The notes under the pieces: model-generated
Databases searched by the model: none
What the model was told of the DNA's origin: nothing
The model's input: the letters and a program-made list of their open reading frames with translations, nothing else
Position numbers and translations under genes: made by a program
DNA from: Nocardia sp. SYP-A9097
GTDB lineage: Bacteria > Actinomycetota > Actinomycetes > Mycobacteriales > Mycobacteriaceae
NCBI RefSeq assembly: GCF_009649815.1
Contig: NZ_WJIC01000023.1
Span: forward strand, 55,197 to 119,196
Length of the DNA: 64,000 bases
Reading direction: 5' to 3'
Shown: positions 27,350 through 36,953 of the stretch, in pieces
How the letters are laid out: each line of letters starts with the position of its first letter
Position numbering within the stretch: position 1 is the first letter of the stretch

Positions 27350-28555
27350 TCAAATCCATTCCGACGGACCACGTCCCGACCAGGTCCAGGCGTATCCGGG
27401 GTCCTCACAGGCCAATGCGGCCTCACCGAGTTGCAGCGGGTGGAAGGTATCGACCATGACGGCCAATTCGTCGAAGAACTCCAGGCCGATACTGCGCTCG
27501 TACGCCCCCGGCTGCGGACCGTGCGCGTATCCGCCGGGATGCACCGACACCGAACCCGGCCCGATCCCGGATCCCTTGCGCGCCTCGTAGTTTCCGCCGC
27601 AGTAGAACATGATCTCGTCGGAGTCCACATTGGAGTGGTAGTAGGGCACCGGAATCGACAGCGGGTGATAGTCCACCTTGCGCGGTACGAAATTGCAGAC
27701 CACGAAGTTATTGCCCTCGAAAGCCTGATGCGCCGGCGGCGGCTGATGAATCCGGCCGGTGATCGGTTCGAAGTCGGCGATATCGAAGGCGAACGGGTAC
27801 AGGCAGCCGTCCCATCCGACCACATCGAAGGGGTGCGTGGCGTAAACCATACTGGTGCCGACGATTTCACCGGCCGGTCGATGTTTGACCTGCACCTCCA
27901 CATCGGTGCCGGTGGCCTCGAACGGTTCGGCCGGACCGTGCAGATCGCGTTCACAGTAGGGCGAGTGCTCCAGCAACTGCCCGTACCTGGACAGGTACCG
28001 TTTAGGCGGGGCGATATGCCCGGTGCCCTCGATTATGTAGGCGCGCAACGGTTCCGGACCGTCCGGCAGCCAGCGATGGGTGGTGGCGCGCGGTAGCAGC
28101 ACCTGATGCCCCTGATGCACGGGCAGTGTCCCGAACACCGTCTCGACGACCCCGCCGCCGGATTCGATATAGACCAGTTCATCGCCGATGGCATTGCGGT
28201 ACAGCGGTGATTCGCGCAGCGCCGCCACATACGAGATGCGCACATCGGCATTGCCGAGCACCAGTCGCCGGCCGTTCACCATATCGGTGTCGCCGGGCTT
28301 CCCGTCCGGGAAGAGCTCATGCAACTTCAAATGCCGGTGTCGCAGTGGATGATTCGGATAGGTGCGCTGCTCGGGCAGGATCCACACGCTGGAATCCACT
28401 ATGGCGGGCGGTAATCCGCGGTGATAGAGCAGCGAGGAGTCACCGGAGAAGCCCTCTTCTCCCATCAGCTCTTCGTAGTAGAGCTTTCCCGCGGCGTTCC
28501 GGTGCTGGGTGTGCCGCTTGCGCGGTACATCGCCCACCTGTCGATAGAACGTCAT
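27350..28555 (-). CDS. hmgA: Homogentisate 1,2-dioxygenase
   Basis: Opens the aromatic ring of homogentisate with O2 using non-haem iron. The 401-residue cupin protein shows HSNVDSDEIMFYCGG (His and Glu ligands) and GYAHGPQPGAYE (second His), with the flanking HQAFEGNNFVVCNFVPR typical of the actinobacterial form. The start at MTFYRQVGDVP has GGGAGG nearby. Maleylacetoacetate isomerase is not in the window. Confidence 0.93.
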   Translation of the reverse strand: MTFYRQVGDVPRKRHTQHRNAAGKLYYEELMGEEGFSGDSSLLYHRGLPPAIVDSSVWILPEQRTYPNHPLRHRHLKLHELFPDGKPGDTDMVNGRRLVLGNADVRISYVAALRESPLYRNAIGDELVYIESGGGVVETVFGTLPVHQGHQVLLPRATTHRWLPDGPEPLRAYIIEGTGHIAPPKRYLSRYGQLLEHSPYCERDLHGPAEPFEATGTDVEVQVKHRPAGEIVGTSMVYATHPFDVVGWDGCLYPFAFDIADFEPITGRIHQPPPAHQAFEGNNFVVCNFVPRKVDYHPLSIPVPYYHSNVDSDEIMFYCGGNYEARKGSGIGPGSVSVHPGGYAHGPQPGAYERSIGLEFFDELAVMVDTFHPLQLGEAALACEDPGYAWTWSGRGPSEWI

Positions 28556-28628
28556 CGCCCGCCTCCCGCTGACTGATGGTCCGTTTTCCATCGTAGCCAC
28601 CGCGTTGCCGGTGCGGCCGTGGAATTGC

Positions 28629-29255
28629 TCAGGCGTTCCTGAGCGCCCGATACACCGCCGCGCCGACGAATTCGCCCAGCGTATCGGGCGTCCAGTCACC
28701 CGGTTCGGTCAGCAGCGTTCGCACCGCGCCCTCACCCGCGGAGACCCACAATTCCACCAGTGCGGCGAGTTTGCGCTCGGCGTCCGCGGTATCCCACGCC
28801 TTGAGGGTGGGCCGTAATCGCCGGGTACAGCGCTGCACCGCCAGCTCCCGGGCGCGCCCGAAGGAGCTCGCCACCGCCGGATCGGGATTGCCGTAGAGCA
28901 GTCGCCAGGCGTCCGGTCGCGCGGTGGCGGTGTGTAGCAGGGCGCGGAACCCCTCCACGAAGACGGCCTCATCGGCCTCGACCCGGCGGCGCGGCAGGGC
29001 GGCCATGACGCCCGCCAGCAGGAGGTCCTCCTCGCGGCGCAGCAGTGCCTCGATGAGCTCCACGCGATCGGCGAAGCAGGCGTAGACGACCGGGCGGGTG
29101 ACCTTCATCCGGTCGGCGATCGCGGCGATGGTGACCGCCGCGATGCCGTCGTCGGCGGCGATCTGCAGGGCGGTGTCGAGCACCTGCGGGCGGCGGCGTT
29201 CGGGCCCGAGATGCCGCGCGCGCTGGCGGGGTCGTACAGCCGATTCGGTGCCCAT
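28629..29255 (-). CDS. TetR family regulator, divergent to FadE gene
   Basis: A 208-residue TetR repressor; helix-turn-helix IAAVTIAAIADRMKVTRPVV at about residues 38-57. It is encoded upstream of hmgA on the same strand but is divergent from the large acyl-CoA dehydrogenase gene. The 166-base gap to that gene has an AT-rich palindrome, so it more likely controls the FadE pair than homogentisate catabolism. Confidence 0.82.
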   Translation of the reverse strand: MGTESAVRPRQRARHLGPERRRPQVLDTALQIAADDGIAAVTIAAIADRMKVTRPVVYACFADRVELIEALLRREEDLLLAGVMAALPRRRVEADEAVFVEGFRALLHTATARPDAWRLLYGNPDPAVASSFGRARELAVQRCTRRLRPTLKAWDTADAERKLAALVELWVSAGEGAVRTLLTEPGDWTPDTLGEFVGAAVYRALRNA

Positions 29256-29364
29256 GAGCACCGACCATAGCAGCGTGCGCGGGGATAGGAACGGCTGGTC
29301 GCGGGCGGTGGCCGGTATGTGAACTTCGTGCTCCGGGGCGATTGCGAGATCATTTCCTACGCAG

Positions 29365-29387
29365 GTGAATAATAATGCTACATTCAC
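29365..29387. promoter_or_regulatory. AT-rich TetR-type operator upstream of FadE gene
   Basis: GTGAAT and ATTCAC arms flank an AT-rich 11-base centre, 34 bases before the acyl-CoA dehydrogenase start. The AT-richness stands out in this GC-rich gap and fits an operator overlapping the promoter. Confidence 0.55.
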
Positions 29388-29421
29388 GAAGGAAACGCGC
29401 TCCGGCACCGAGGAAGACGAG

Positions 29422-31335
29422 ATGACGCAGACCCTGTTCAACCCGAAGACCCACGAGTTCGCGGAGTTCGACGCGGAGACCCGGCGACTACTGCGCGCCA
29501 CCGTCGACTGGTTCGAGAACCACGGCAAGACCCGCCTGCTCGCGGACAGCCGCGATCGGATCTGGTACTCGGATTTTCTCGACTTCATCAAGAGTGAACG
29601 GGTTTTCGCGACCTTCCTGACCCCGGCCGCGCGGGGCGGTGGCGATCCGAACAAGCGCTGGGATACCGCGCGCATCGCCATGATGAGCAAGATTCTCGGC
29701 TTCTACGGAATGCAGTACTGGTACGTCTGGCAGGTCACTATCCTCGGCCTAGGGCCGATCTGGCAGAGTGCGAACCCCGAGGCCAAGGCCCGCGCGGCCG
29801 CCGCACTGGACTCCGGTGAGATCTTCGCCTTCGGTCTCTCCGAACAGGCGCACGGCGCGGACGTCTACTCCACCGACATGATCCTGGAGCCGAAGGCGCG
29901 CGGCGGCTTCACCGCCACCGGCGGCAAGTACTACATCGGCAATGGCAATGCGGCAGCGATGGTTTCGGTCTTCGGCCGGCGCAGCGACAAGCCCATCATC
30001 GACTCCGCCGACTTCCAGCGGAAGATGACCGACGAGGAGTACTCGGGCTACCTGTTCTTCGCCGCCGACTCCCGGCACAAGAACTACAAGCTGCGCAAGA
30101 ATGTCGTCGACTCCCAGATGTACGTCGCCGCATTCGATCTCGACAAATACCCGGTCGCCGAGGCGGATATCCTGCACACCGGCCGCGCCGCCTTCGACGC
30201 CGCCATGAACACCGTCAATGTCGGCAAGTTCAATCTCGGCTTCGGCGCGGTCGGCGCGTGCGAACACGCCATGTACGAAGCCGTCACGCACGCCGAGAAC
30301 CGAATCCTGTTCGGGCACAAGGTAACCGAATTCCCGCAGGTGAAATCACTACTGGCGGACAGCTTCGCGCGCCTGATCGGCATGAAGCTCTACAGCGAAC
30401 GCGCCATCGACTACATGCGCTCCGCGAATGAAAACGACCGCCGCTACCTGCTGGTCAGCGCCATCGAGAAGATGTCGGTCACCCGCACCGGGCAGAAGAT
30501 CTACGAGGATCTCGCCGATGTCATCGCCGCGCGCGGCTTCGAGAACGATATGTACTTCCCGATGGCCATGGTCGGCATGTTCGGGCTGCCCCGCCTCGAG
30601 GGCACCGTGCACGTGAATATGGCGCTGTCACTGAAGTTCATGCCCAACTACATGTTCCATCCGTCCGACGCCGCGCTCGCCGCCCTGCGCTATCTGCCCG
30701 GCGCGGCCCCGGGTGGCGCGGTGCGCGCCGTCTCCGAGGCGCTGAGCTGGTCCAGTCGGCGCCTCACCCCGCGCGCGGGCGGCCTCGTCCCCAAGCTGCG
30801 CAGCGAATTGTCCAGTGCCACTTACGCTCCCGTGCCCACCCGGCGCGATGCCGCCGATGACGAATTCCTCTGGCGACAGGGCCCCAGCAGCGGCCTGGGC
30901 CGCATCCGCTTCGCCGACTGGCGGCCGGTCTTCGAAAAGTTCTCGCACATCCCGAATGTCGTGCTCTTCCTGGAACAGGCGCTCGGCCTGCAAACCCTGC
31001 TGGCCGCCGCCACCCCGACCCGCTCCCAGCAGGAGGATGTCGACTTCCTCTTCGGCCTCGGCGAACTCTTCACCATGGTTCCCTACGCCCAACTGATCCT
31101 GGAGCAGGCCGATATCGCCGGAGCCGACACCGACGTCCTCGACCAACTCTTCGACATCTTCGTCCGCGACTTCTCCAAGCACGCCGTCGCCTTGAGCGCC
31201 AAGCCCTCCGCGACCAAAGCCCAGCAGGCCCGAGCCCTGGACCTGCTCCGTCGCCCGATAGCCGACCCGACCCGCTTCGACTCGGTCTTGCAGCAGGTCA
31301 GATCCCTCGCCGGGCAGTACGAGATGACCCCCTGA
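29422..31335 (+). CDS. Large acyl-CoA dehydrogenase (FadE type)
   Basis: A 637-residue acyl-CoA dehydrogenase, longer than the usual ~390, with a C-terminal extension of about 200 helical residues. Flavin-binding region: FAFGLSEQAHGADVYSTDM and GKYYIGNGNAAAM. It belongs to the large FadE enzymes of mycolic-acid bacteria, related to the long-chain group. I chose the ATG at 29422, which has GAGGAAG upstream; an upstream ATG at 29365 lies inside the operator. The FadE5-like gene follows 228 bases later on the same strand. Confidence 0.87.
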   Translation: MTQTLFNPKTHEFAEFDAETRRLLRATVDWFENHGKTRLLADSRDRIWYSDFLDFIKSERVFATFLTPAARGGGDPNKRWDTARIAMMSKILGFYGMQYWYVWQVTILGLGPIWQSANPEAKARAAAALDSGEIFAFGLSEQAHGADVYSTDMILEPKARGGFTATGGKYYIGNGNAAAMVSVFGRRSDKPIIDSADFQRKMTDEEYSGYLFFAADSRHKNYKLRKNVVDSQMYVAAFDLDKYPVAEADILHTGRAAFDAAMNTVNVGKFNLGFGAVGACEHAMYEAVTHAENRILFGHKVTEFPQVKSLLADSFARLIGMKLYSERAIDYMRSANENDRRYLLVSAIEKMSVTRTGQKIYEDLADVIAARGFENDMYFPMAMVGMFGLPRLEGTVHVNMALSLKFMPNYMFHPSDAALAALRYLPGAAPGGAVRAVSEALSWSSRRLTPRAGGLVPKLRSELSSATYAPVPTRRDAADDEFLWRQGPSSGLGRIRFADWRPVFEKFSHIPNVVLFLEQALGLQTLLAAATPTRSQQEDVDFLFGLGELFTMVPYAQLILEQADIAGADTDVLDQLFDIFVRDFSKHAVALSAKPSATKAQQARALDLLRRPIADPTRFDSVLQQVRSLAGQYEMTP

Positions 31336-31563
31336 GGCAACTACTCCGGCCGACCCAGCGCGTAACCTCTTCAACAAGATCAACGGGAACTGGCCGTGGC
31401 ATCGGCCGAAAGCACTCCCCGGTCGGTTCCCGCTGATCAAGCGTCAAATATCCGCGGAACCAAGGACGTGACCGGCGGCACCCATGCCTACGGTGGCGTA
31501 GCCGGACGGCCGTACGGCAAACTTCGCTTTGATCCAGAAGACCTAGGCGAGGAGGCCATTCCC

Positions 31564-33390
31564 GTGTCCCATTACAAGGCGAACCTGCGAGACATCGAGT
31601 TCAACTTGTTCGAAGTATTGGGAATCGGGGCGCTGCTCGATCAGGGCGCCTACGGCGATCTCGACAGTGAGACCGTCCGTGACATGCTCACCGAGGTGGT
31701 TCGCCTCGCCGAGGGGCCCATTGCCGAATCGTTCGTCGAAGGTGACCGCACCCCGGTCGAATTCGACGCCGCGAATCACACCATCATCGTGCCGGACCTG
31801 CTGCGCAAGAGCGTTGCCGCGGTCAATGACGCCGGATACTCCGGCCTCGGCATGTCCGAGGAGATGGGCGGCGTCGCCGCACCGAACGCCCTTATCTGGG
31901 GCATTCAGGAAATGATCGTGGCCGCGAACAACTCGGCCAGCTTCTTCAATATGGGCCCGCTCATGCACAAGGTGATCTTCGACGAGGGCACCGAGCAGCA
32001 GCAGCGCTGGGCCGCCCATGCCTGGGAGAACCGCTGGGGCGGCACCATGGTGCTCACCGAGCCCGACGCCGGATCCGATGTCGGCATGGGCCGCACCAAG
32101 GCCGTCGAACAGTCCGACGGCACCTGGCATATCGAAGGCGTGAAGCGCTTCATCTCCGGCGGCGACGTCGGTGACACCGCCGACAACATCTTCCACCTGG
32201 TGCTGGCCCGTCCCGAGGGCGCCGGCCCGGGCACCAAGGGACTGTCGCTGTTCATCGTGCCGCGCTTCCACTTCGATCCCGAGACCATGGTCATCGGCGA
32301 GAAGAACGGCGCCCTGGTCACCGGTGTCGAGCACAAGATGGGCATCAAGTCCTCGCCCACCTGTGAGATCACCTTCGGTGGCGATATCCCGGCCGTGGGC
32401 TACCTGGTCGGCGATAAGCACAATGGCATCGCGCAGATGTTCAAGGTCATCGAGAACGCGCGAATGATGGTGGGCACCAAGGCCACCGGCGCGCTGTCCA
32501 CCGGATACCTGAACGCCCTCGAATACGCCAAGCAGCGGGTACAGGGTGCGGATCTGACCCAGATGACGGACAAGGCCGCGCCGCGCGTCACCATCACCCA
32601 CCACCCGGATGTGCGCCGCTCGCTGGCCACCCAGAAGGCGTACGCCGAAGGCCTGCGCGCGCTCTACATGTACTGCTCCTCGTACCAGAATGCCGAAGTG
32701 GCGCAGGCCAATTACGGTATCGACGCCGAGCTGGCGGAGCGGGTCAACGACCTGCTGCTGCCGGTGGTGAAGGGCTGCGGCTCCGATCGCGCCTACGAGA
32801 CGCTCACCGAATCGCTGCAGACCCTCGGTGGCTCGGGCTACCTGCAGGACTACCCGATCGAGCAGTACATTCGCGACTGCAAGATCGACTCGCTGTACGA
32901 GGGCACCACCGCCATTCAGGCGCAGGACTTCTTCTTCCGCAAGATCATTCGCGACAAGGGTGTGGCGCTGGCGCATGTCGCCGGGCTCATTCAGAAGTAC
33001 ATCGACGGCGGCCCGGACCAGTTCAAGATCGAGCGCGGACTGCTCGGCACCGCGCTCGCCGATGTGCAGGGCATGGCGGCGGCGCTCACCGGCTACCTGA
33101 TGTCGGCGCAGCAGAACCCCGAGGAGCTGTACAAGGTCGGCCTCGGTTCGGTCCGATTCCTCTACTCCGTAGGCGATCTCGTCATCGCCTGGCGACTGCT
33201 GGAGCACGCCACCATCGCGCAGACGGCGCTGGATGCCGGTGCGGCGGAGAAGGATAGGAACTTCTACACGGGCAAGATCGCCGTGGCGTCGTTCTTCGCG
33301 AAGAACAAGCTGCCGCTCATCACGGGCGTCCGCGCGGTCGTGGAGAACATCGACAACGACATCATGAACCTGGACGAAGCAGCCTTCTGA
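31564..33390 (+). CDS. fadE5: Acyl-CoA dehydrogenase, FadE5-like
   Basis: This 608-residue enzyme closely matches what I know of mycobacterial FadE5 (611 residues), which oxidises acyl-CoAs of broad chain length. It begins with SHYKANLRDIEFNLFEVLG, and includes VLTEPDAGSDVGMGRTKAV and SLYEGTTAIQAQDFFFRKI, where the Glu of EGT is the catalytic base. The GTG at 31564 fits the family start and has GAGGAGG upstream; the frame stays open back to 31396 but that part resembles nothing in the family. A strong hairpin follows its stop. The 31336-31563 gap holds no other gene. Confidence 0.9.
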   Translation: MSHYKANLRDIEFNLFEVLGIGALLDQGAYGDLDSETVRDMLTEVVRLAEGPIAESFVEGDRTPVEFDAANHTIIVPDLLRKSVAAVNDAGYSGLGMSEEMGGVAAPNALIWGIQEMIVAANNSASFFNMGPLMHKVIFDEGTEQQQRWAAHAWENRWGGTMVLTEPDAGSDVGMGRTKAVEQSDGTWHIEGVKRFISGGDVGDTADNIFHLVLARPEGAGPGTKGLSLFIVPRFHFDPETMVIGEKNGALVTGVEHKMGIKSSPTCEITFGGDIPAVGYLVGDKHNGIAQMFKVIENARMMVGTKATGALSTGYLNALEYAKQRVQGADLTQMTDKAAPRVTITHHPDVRRSLATQKAYAEGLRALYMYCSSYQNAEVAQANYGIDAELAERVNDLLLPVVKGCGSDRAYETLTESLQTLGGSGYLQDYPIEQYIRDCKIDSLYEGTTAIQAQDFFFRKIIRDKGVALAHVAGLIQKYIDGGPDQFKIERGLLGTALADVQGMAAALTGYLMSAQQNPEELYKVGLGSVRFLYSVGDLVIAWRLLEHATIAQTALDAGAAEKDRNFYTGKIAVASFFAKNKLPLITGVRAVVENIDNDIMNLDEAAF

Positions 33391-33405
33391 CCTCGCTCAG
33401 ATCTC

Positions 33406-33435
33406 CCGCCCCCCGCACCGAGGTGCGGGGGGCGG
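33406..33435. terminator. Strong hairpin after fadE5
   Basis: A perfect 14-bp stem (CCGCCCCCCGCACC and its complement) with a 2-base centre lies 15 bases after the stop. It probably ends the fadE transcript. Confidence 0.8.
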
Positions 33436-33555
33436 ACTGGTTTCAAGGGGCGGTCAGCGTGTCTGCTCGGCGTGTTCGGTGACGCGCCGACATGACACGC
33501 ATTTTTGGTTGATGACCAGGTGTGGTGTGTCGGTCTTACCGGGTACAACTACGAC

Positions 33556-34194
33556 ATGGTCTTCCCGGTGTCCTTCGGCTGGATTCAGGTCCTGATTGCC
33601 GTGCTCGCGATCGGTGCGATCGCTCTACTCGTGACCGCGCTGTTCAAGGCTCGCAAGGTCGGATTCAAAGTCCTGGCCGGGCGGGGCGCCGGCGCGATCT
33701 CACTGATTTTCGTTGCGGTGGTGATCCTTTGGATCACCACGCTGCTACAGACGTTCCTCGGACTCACCGGTGAGATCAAGGCGGCGCACATCGTGACCAC
33801 GCCCGTCGCCGGGCAGGAGCATCTGATGGATGTCGACCTGACCCTGTACGGGGACAAGGATCACGACGAGCAGCACCTGAAATATCAAGTCGAGGGCGAT
33901 ATGTGGGTGCTGCAGGCCGATATCGTCGAGCTGGAACCGTGGGTGAACGCGCTCGGCTTCAACTCCGGCTACAAGGTGACCCGGATCTACGGGCAACGCC
34001 TGGACGGTATCGCCACCAAACAGAACCAGATCTTCCTCAATGGCGGCGACGGCGACTTCTTCAAGGATATGAAGAACGAGACCTGGTACACCAAACCGTT
34101 CGTGCGCTCGGCCTACGGCAATGCCGTCATAGCCACCGGCGGCAGCTATGACGTCTTCATCTCCCGGGACGCCATCAAGACCCGCCCCGCATAG
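33556..34194 (+). CDS. Membrane-anchored protein of unknown function
   Basis: About 212 residues with two N-terminal membrane helices (roughly residues 6-30 and 48-70). A ~140-residue extracytoplasmic domain follows, rich in acidic and aromatic residues (MDVDLTLYGDKDHDEQ, ELEPWVNALGF). The pattern resembles proteins annotated in actinobacteria only as membrane or efflux-associated; I cannot assign a function. ATG at 33556 is chosen because the first helix starts right after it; a TTG at 33505 would add 17 residues. It converges on xthA with a six-base gap. Confidence 0.7.
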   Translation: MVFPVSFGWIQVLIAVLAIGAIALLVTALFKARKVGFKVLAGRGAGAISLIFVAVVILWITTLLQTFLGLTGEIKAAHIVTTPVAGQEHLMDVDLTLYGDKDHDEQHLKYQVEGDMWVLQADIVELEPWVNALGFNSGYKVTRIYGQRLDGIATKQNQIFLNGGDGDFFKDMKNETWYTKPFVRSAYGNAVIATGGSYDVFISRDAIKTRPA

Positions 34195-34200
34195 CCGGAA

Positions 34201-35016
34201 CTAGTCCGCGAGGACCGCTAGGACGGGCGCATGATCGCTGGCGCCCTTACCCTTTCGCTCCTCGCGGTCCACATTCGCCTCGGTGACGCGCGCCGACAGC
34301 TCGGGCGAACCCAGGATGTAGTCGATGCGCATGCCCTCCTTACGGGGGAAGCGCAGCTGGGTGTAATCCCAGTAGGTGTAGACGCCCGGCCCGGGGTGGA
34401 ACGGCCGCATCACATCGGTGAAGCCGTCCGCGGTCATGGCCTCGAACGCATCGCGCTCGGGTGCGGAGGTGTGCGTCTTGCCCTCGAAGAACTCCGGCGA
34501 CCACACATCCAGGTCGGTGGGTGCGATATTCCAATCGCCGACCAGCGCGATCTGCGCATTCGGATTCTCGCTGAGCCATTTGCTGCCCGCATTGCGCAGC
34601 GCCGCGAGCCATTCCAGCTTGTACGTGTAATGCGGATCGTCCAGCGCGCGACCGTTGGGCACGTACAGGCTCCACACCCGCACCCCGCCGCAGGTCGCGG
34701 CGATGGCCCGCGCCTCCACCACCGGCGTGCTCAACAGGGATTCGCCCGCGTCCTTGTCGAAGCCGGGCTGATCCGGGAAGCCGATCTCCACATCATCGAG
34801 TCCGATGCGGGAGGCGATGGCCACCCCGTTCCACTGGCTGAACCCGAAATGTGCGACCTCGTACCCGGCGGCCTCGAAGGCCTCGAACGGGAACTGCTCG
34901 TCCTTGCACTTGGTTTCCTGCATGGCCAGCACATCGATATCCGACCGGTCCAGCCAGGCCAGCACCCGATCCTGCCGGGAGCGAATCGAATTCACATTCC
35001 AGGTCGCGAGACGCAC
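34201..35016 (-). CDS. xthA: Exodeoxyribonuclease III
   Basis: AP endonuclease/3'-5' exonuclease of base excision repair, 271 residues. Catalytic blocks are all present: RLATWNVNSIRSR, MQETKCKDEQFP (metal Glu), GDWNIAPTDLDV, RIDYILGS and SDHAPVLA. The start is GTG. It opens the block syntenic with M. tuberculosis Rv0427c-Rv0437c and is followed on the same strand order by GNAT and def genes upstream. Confidence 0.95.
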   Translation of the reverse strand: MRLATWNVNSIRSRQDRVLAWLDRSDIDVLAMQETKCKDEQFPFEAFEAAGYEVAHFGFSQWNGVAIASRIGLDDVEIGFPDQPGFDKDAGESLLSTPVVEARAIAATCGGVRVWSLYVPNGRALDDPHYTYKLEWLAALRNAGSKWLSENPNAQIALVGDWNIAPTDLDVWSPEFFEGKTHTSAPERDAFEAMTADGFTDVMRPFHPGPGVYTYWDYTQLRFPRKEGMRIDYILGSPELSARVTEANVDREERKGKGASDHAPVLAVLAD

Positions 35017-35064
35017 AGCAAAGCCTTTCGGAAATATGGACTTTCGGAAAATCCGGGGCGCGGA

Positions 35065-36033
35065 TCAGGGCGCGGTGTACCGGTACCGGTGATGATCGAC
35101 GAAGCCGAGCTCTCGATACAGCGCCAGCGCCGGTTCATTTCCGGCCTCCACCTGAACATAGGCGTGTGTCGCGCCGCGCGCCTGGCCCCAGCGGATCAAT
35201 TCGGCACAGACCAGCGCGCCGAGTCCGTGCCTGCGATGCTCGGCCGCCACCGTGATACAGGTCAGCCCCACCCAGCGCCGGCCATCCGGTGCGGTGGTGA
35301 CCGCCGCCCGGCCGATGGCCAGTGGCGCGGGCAAACCCAGTGTGGCGAAACCCAATTCGCCGTCCCGTACGGCGGTCAGCACCTGCACGGTCGGGGTCGA
35401 GCCGATCTCGGTATCGCCGCCACGATGCCGGTGCATGGACAGCCACGCCCCGTCCGGTTCGGCGGTAATGCGCACCATGGACGGTCCGGGCGGTAACACC
35501 ATGGTCGCGGTATCGACCGCGAGCACCTGGGTTTCGCTCCAGGTGCGCCATCCGGCGGGCGCCAGGGCGAGTCGATCCGGCAGCAGCAATCGCAGCGGAA
35601 GTCCACGCGCGGTGTACCACTCGCCGATCTTGTGCACGGTCTCGGTGGAGGTCAGTGCCGGTCCGTCCGAACCGCCCAGCGGCACAGCGGAATTGGCGCG
35701 TCCGGTATATCCGTCCCCGGCGCGCAGCAGCCAGCCGTCGATCCAGGCGCGCTGGGTTCCGGGCCAGCCGTCGGCCGCGGCGGCCTCCAGGGCGCGGATC
35801 TCACTGGTCCGAATGGGCCTGGCGCCCAATTCCTTCCACGCCACCACCCGATCCCGGGCCACCGACACCACCTGACCGTCGGCGGTGCGCACGGTCAGCG
35901 GATCGGTCGCGGTGAGTTCACCGATCACATCGGTGAACTGCTGCGGATAGCCCTCGGGCAGGCGATAGCGCACGACCACCCTCCGGCCGAGGGGCGGTAG
36001 TGCGGAATCGGTCGAGTGGGGGTCAGTCGTCAT
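35065..36033 (-). CDS. GNAT acetyltransferase, cg3035/Rv0428c subfamily
   Basis: A 322-residue protein with an N-terminal ~75-residue beta-rich domain (PLTVRTADGQVVSVARDRVV) and a C-terminal GNAT domain. The acetyl-CoA loop is ITVAAEHRRHGLGALVCAE (RRxGxG type), with VQVEAGNEPALALYRELGF after it. The order xthA-GNAT-def is the same as Rv0427c-Rv0429c. Its ATG overlaps the end of def by 11 bases, so it is translationally coupled to it. Substrate unknown. Confidence 0.85.
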   Translation of the reverse strand: MTTDPHSTDSALPPLGRRVVVRYRLPEGYPQQFTDVIGELTATDPLTVRTADGQVVSVARDRVVAWKELGARPIRTSEIRALEAAAADGWPGTQRAWIDGWLLRAGDGYTGRANSAVPLGGSDGPALTSTETVHKIGEWYTARGLPLRLLLPDRLALAPAGWRTWSETQVLAVDTATMVLPPGPSMVRITAEPDGAWLSMHRHRGGDTEIGSTPTVQVLTAVRDGELGFATLGLPAPLAIGRAAVTTAPDGRRWVGLTCITVAAEHRRHGLGALVCAELIRWGQARGATHAYVQVEAGNEPALALYRELGFVDHHRYRYTAP

Positions 36034-36613
36034 GCCCGAACGGATCCGGCACCGTACCCGGAATCCAGCTCAAACCCGGTGTGCCCCAACCGTTTCGCTT
36101 GATGGCCTTCTTCGCGCCGCGCGCATTGCGGCCGACCAGCACGTCCACGTACAGGAAGCCGTCCAGGTGACCGGTCTCGTGCTGGAGCATGCGGGCGAAG
36201 AAGCCCTCACCCTCGAGTTCGACCGGTTCGCCGTGCTCATCGGTGCCGGTGACCCTCGCCCACTCGGCCCGGCCGGTGGGGAACTGCTCGCCCGGAACCG
36301 AGAGACAGCCCTCTTCGTCATCGTCCGGATCAGGCATGGTCTCGGGGATTTCGGAGGTTTCCAGCACCGGGTTGATCACCGCACCGCGCCGCCGCACCAT
36401 GCTGCCGTCGGGCGCCTCGTCGGGGCAGTCGTAGACGAACAGTCGCAGCGATACGCCGACCTGATTGGCGGCCAAACCGACACCGTGCGCGGCGTCCAGC
36501 GTTTCGTACATGTCCGCGATCAACTCGGCCAGTTCCTCGGGTGTCTGCGTGACCTTCTCGGTCGGGTTGTGCAGAACCGGGTCGCCGACGATGACGATCG
36601 GGAGAATAGCCAT
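36023..36613 (-). CDS. def: Peptide deformylase
   Basis: Removes the formyl group from nascent N-terminal Met. All three motifs are present: GVGLAANQVG, EGCLSVPG (metal Cys) and the metal site QHETGHLDG (HExxH). At 196 residues it matches the mycobacterial enzyme, with an acidic insertion (MPDPDDDEEGC) before motif 2. The ATG giving MAILPIVIVGD is preferred to one seven codons upstream. Confidence 0.95.
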   Translation of the reverse strand: MAILPIVIVGDPVLHNPTEKVTQTPEELAELIADMYETLDAAHGVGLAANQVGVSLRLFVYDCPDEAPDGSMVRRRGAVINPVLETSEIPETMPDPDDDEEGCLSVPGEQFPTGRAEWARVTGTDEHGEPVELEGEGFFARMLQHETGHLDGFLYVDVLVGRNARGAKKAIKRNGWGTPGLSWIPGTVPDPFGHDD

Positions 36614-36662
36614 GCCACAAAGCCTACTGGGCACCTTCGAAGGACCGACCGCGAGCCCAAAC

Positions 36663-36816
36663 CCCCAGGTTCGCGGCCCGCCCCGGATCTGGACTGAGTG
36701 GAGCGGGGGAGCGAAGCGGAGGAGCGGAAGGAGGGAAGATCCGGGTTACAGGGCCGCGAACAGCCGGAGCGAAGCGGAGGCGAATAAACACAGCACAGCC
36801 GGAGCGAAGCGGAGGC
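36663..36816 (-). repeat. Intergenic palindromic repeat, copy 2 (inverted)
   Basis: Occupies the 340-base gap between def and the divergent DUF3263 gene, in the opposite orientation to copies 1 and 3. Inverted arms GGTTCGCGGCCC (36668-36679) and GGGCCGCGAAC (36751-36761). The end unit GCCGGAGCGAAGCGGAGGC occurs twice, at 36763-36781 and 36798-36816, so this copy has a duplicated tip. Its inner stem (GATCCGGG/CCCGGATC) is a perfect pair. The rest of the gap, 36817-36953, shows nothing beyond the promoter region of the next gene. Confidence 0.85.
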
Positions 36817-36953
36817 ATTTAACAGAGACACGCCGGGGGTTTGTGCACCGAAACACGCCGAACGGTACGCGCCGCGATGTCTGCGCCGCGTGGTTGAATG
36901 GGCGACGGACACAGCACCATATTCGTCTGGTGACCACTCGGCGAGGGAGCACT

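Noticed and set aside
31396..31563. 56-codon N-terminal extension of the FadE5-like protein
   Set aside because: Family proteins start at SHYK; GAGGAGG precedes the GTG at 31564 and the extension has no similarity to relatives.
36465..36953. Coding frame running through repeat copy 2
   Set aside because: Its residues are simply the translated repeat; the real DUF3263 start has its own ribosome site at 36944-36950.
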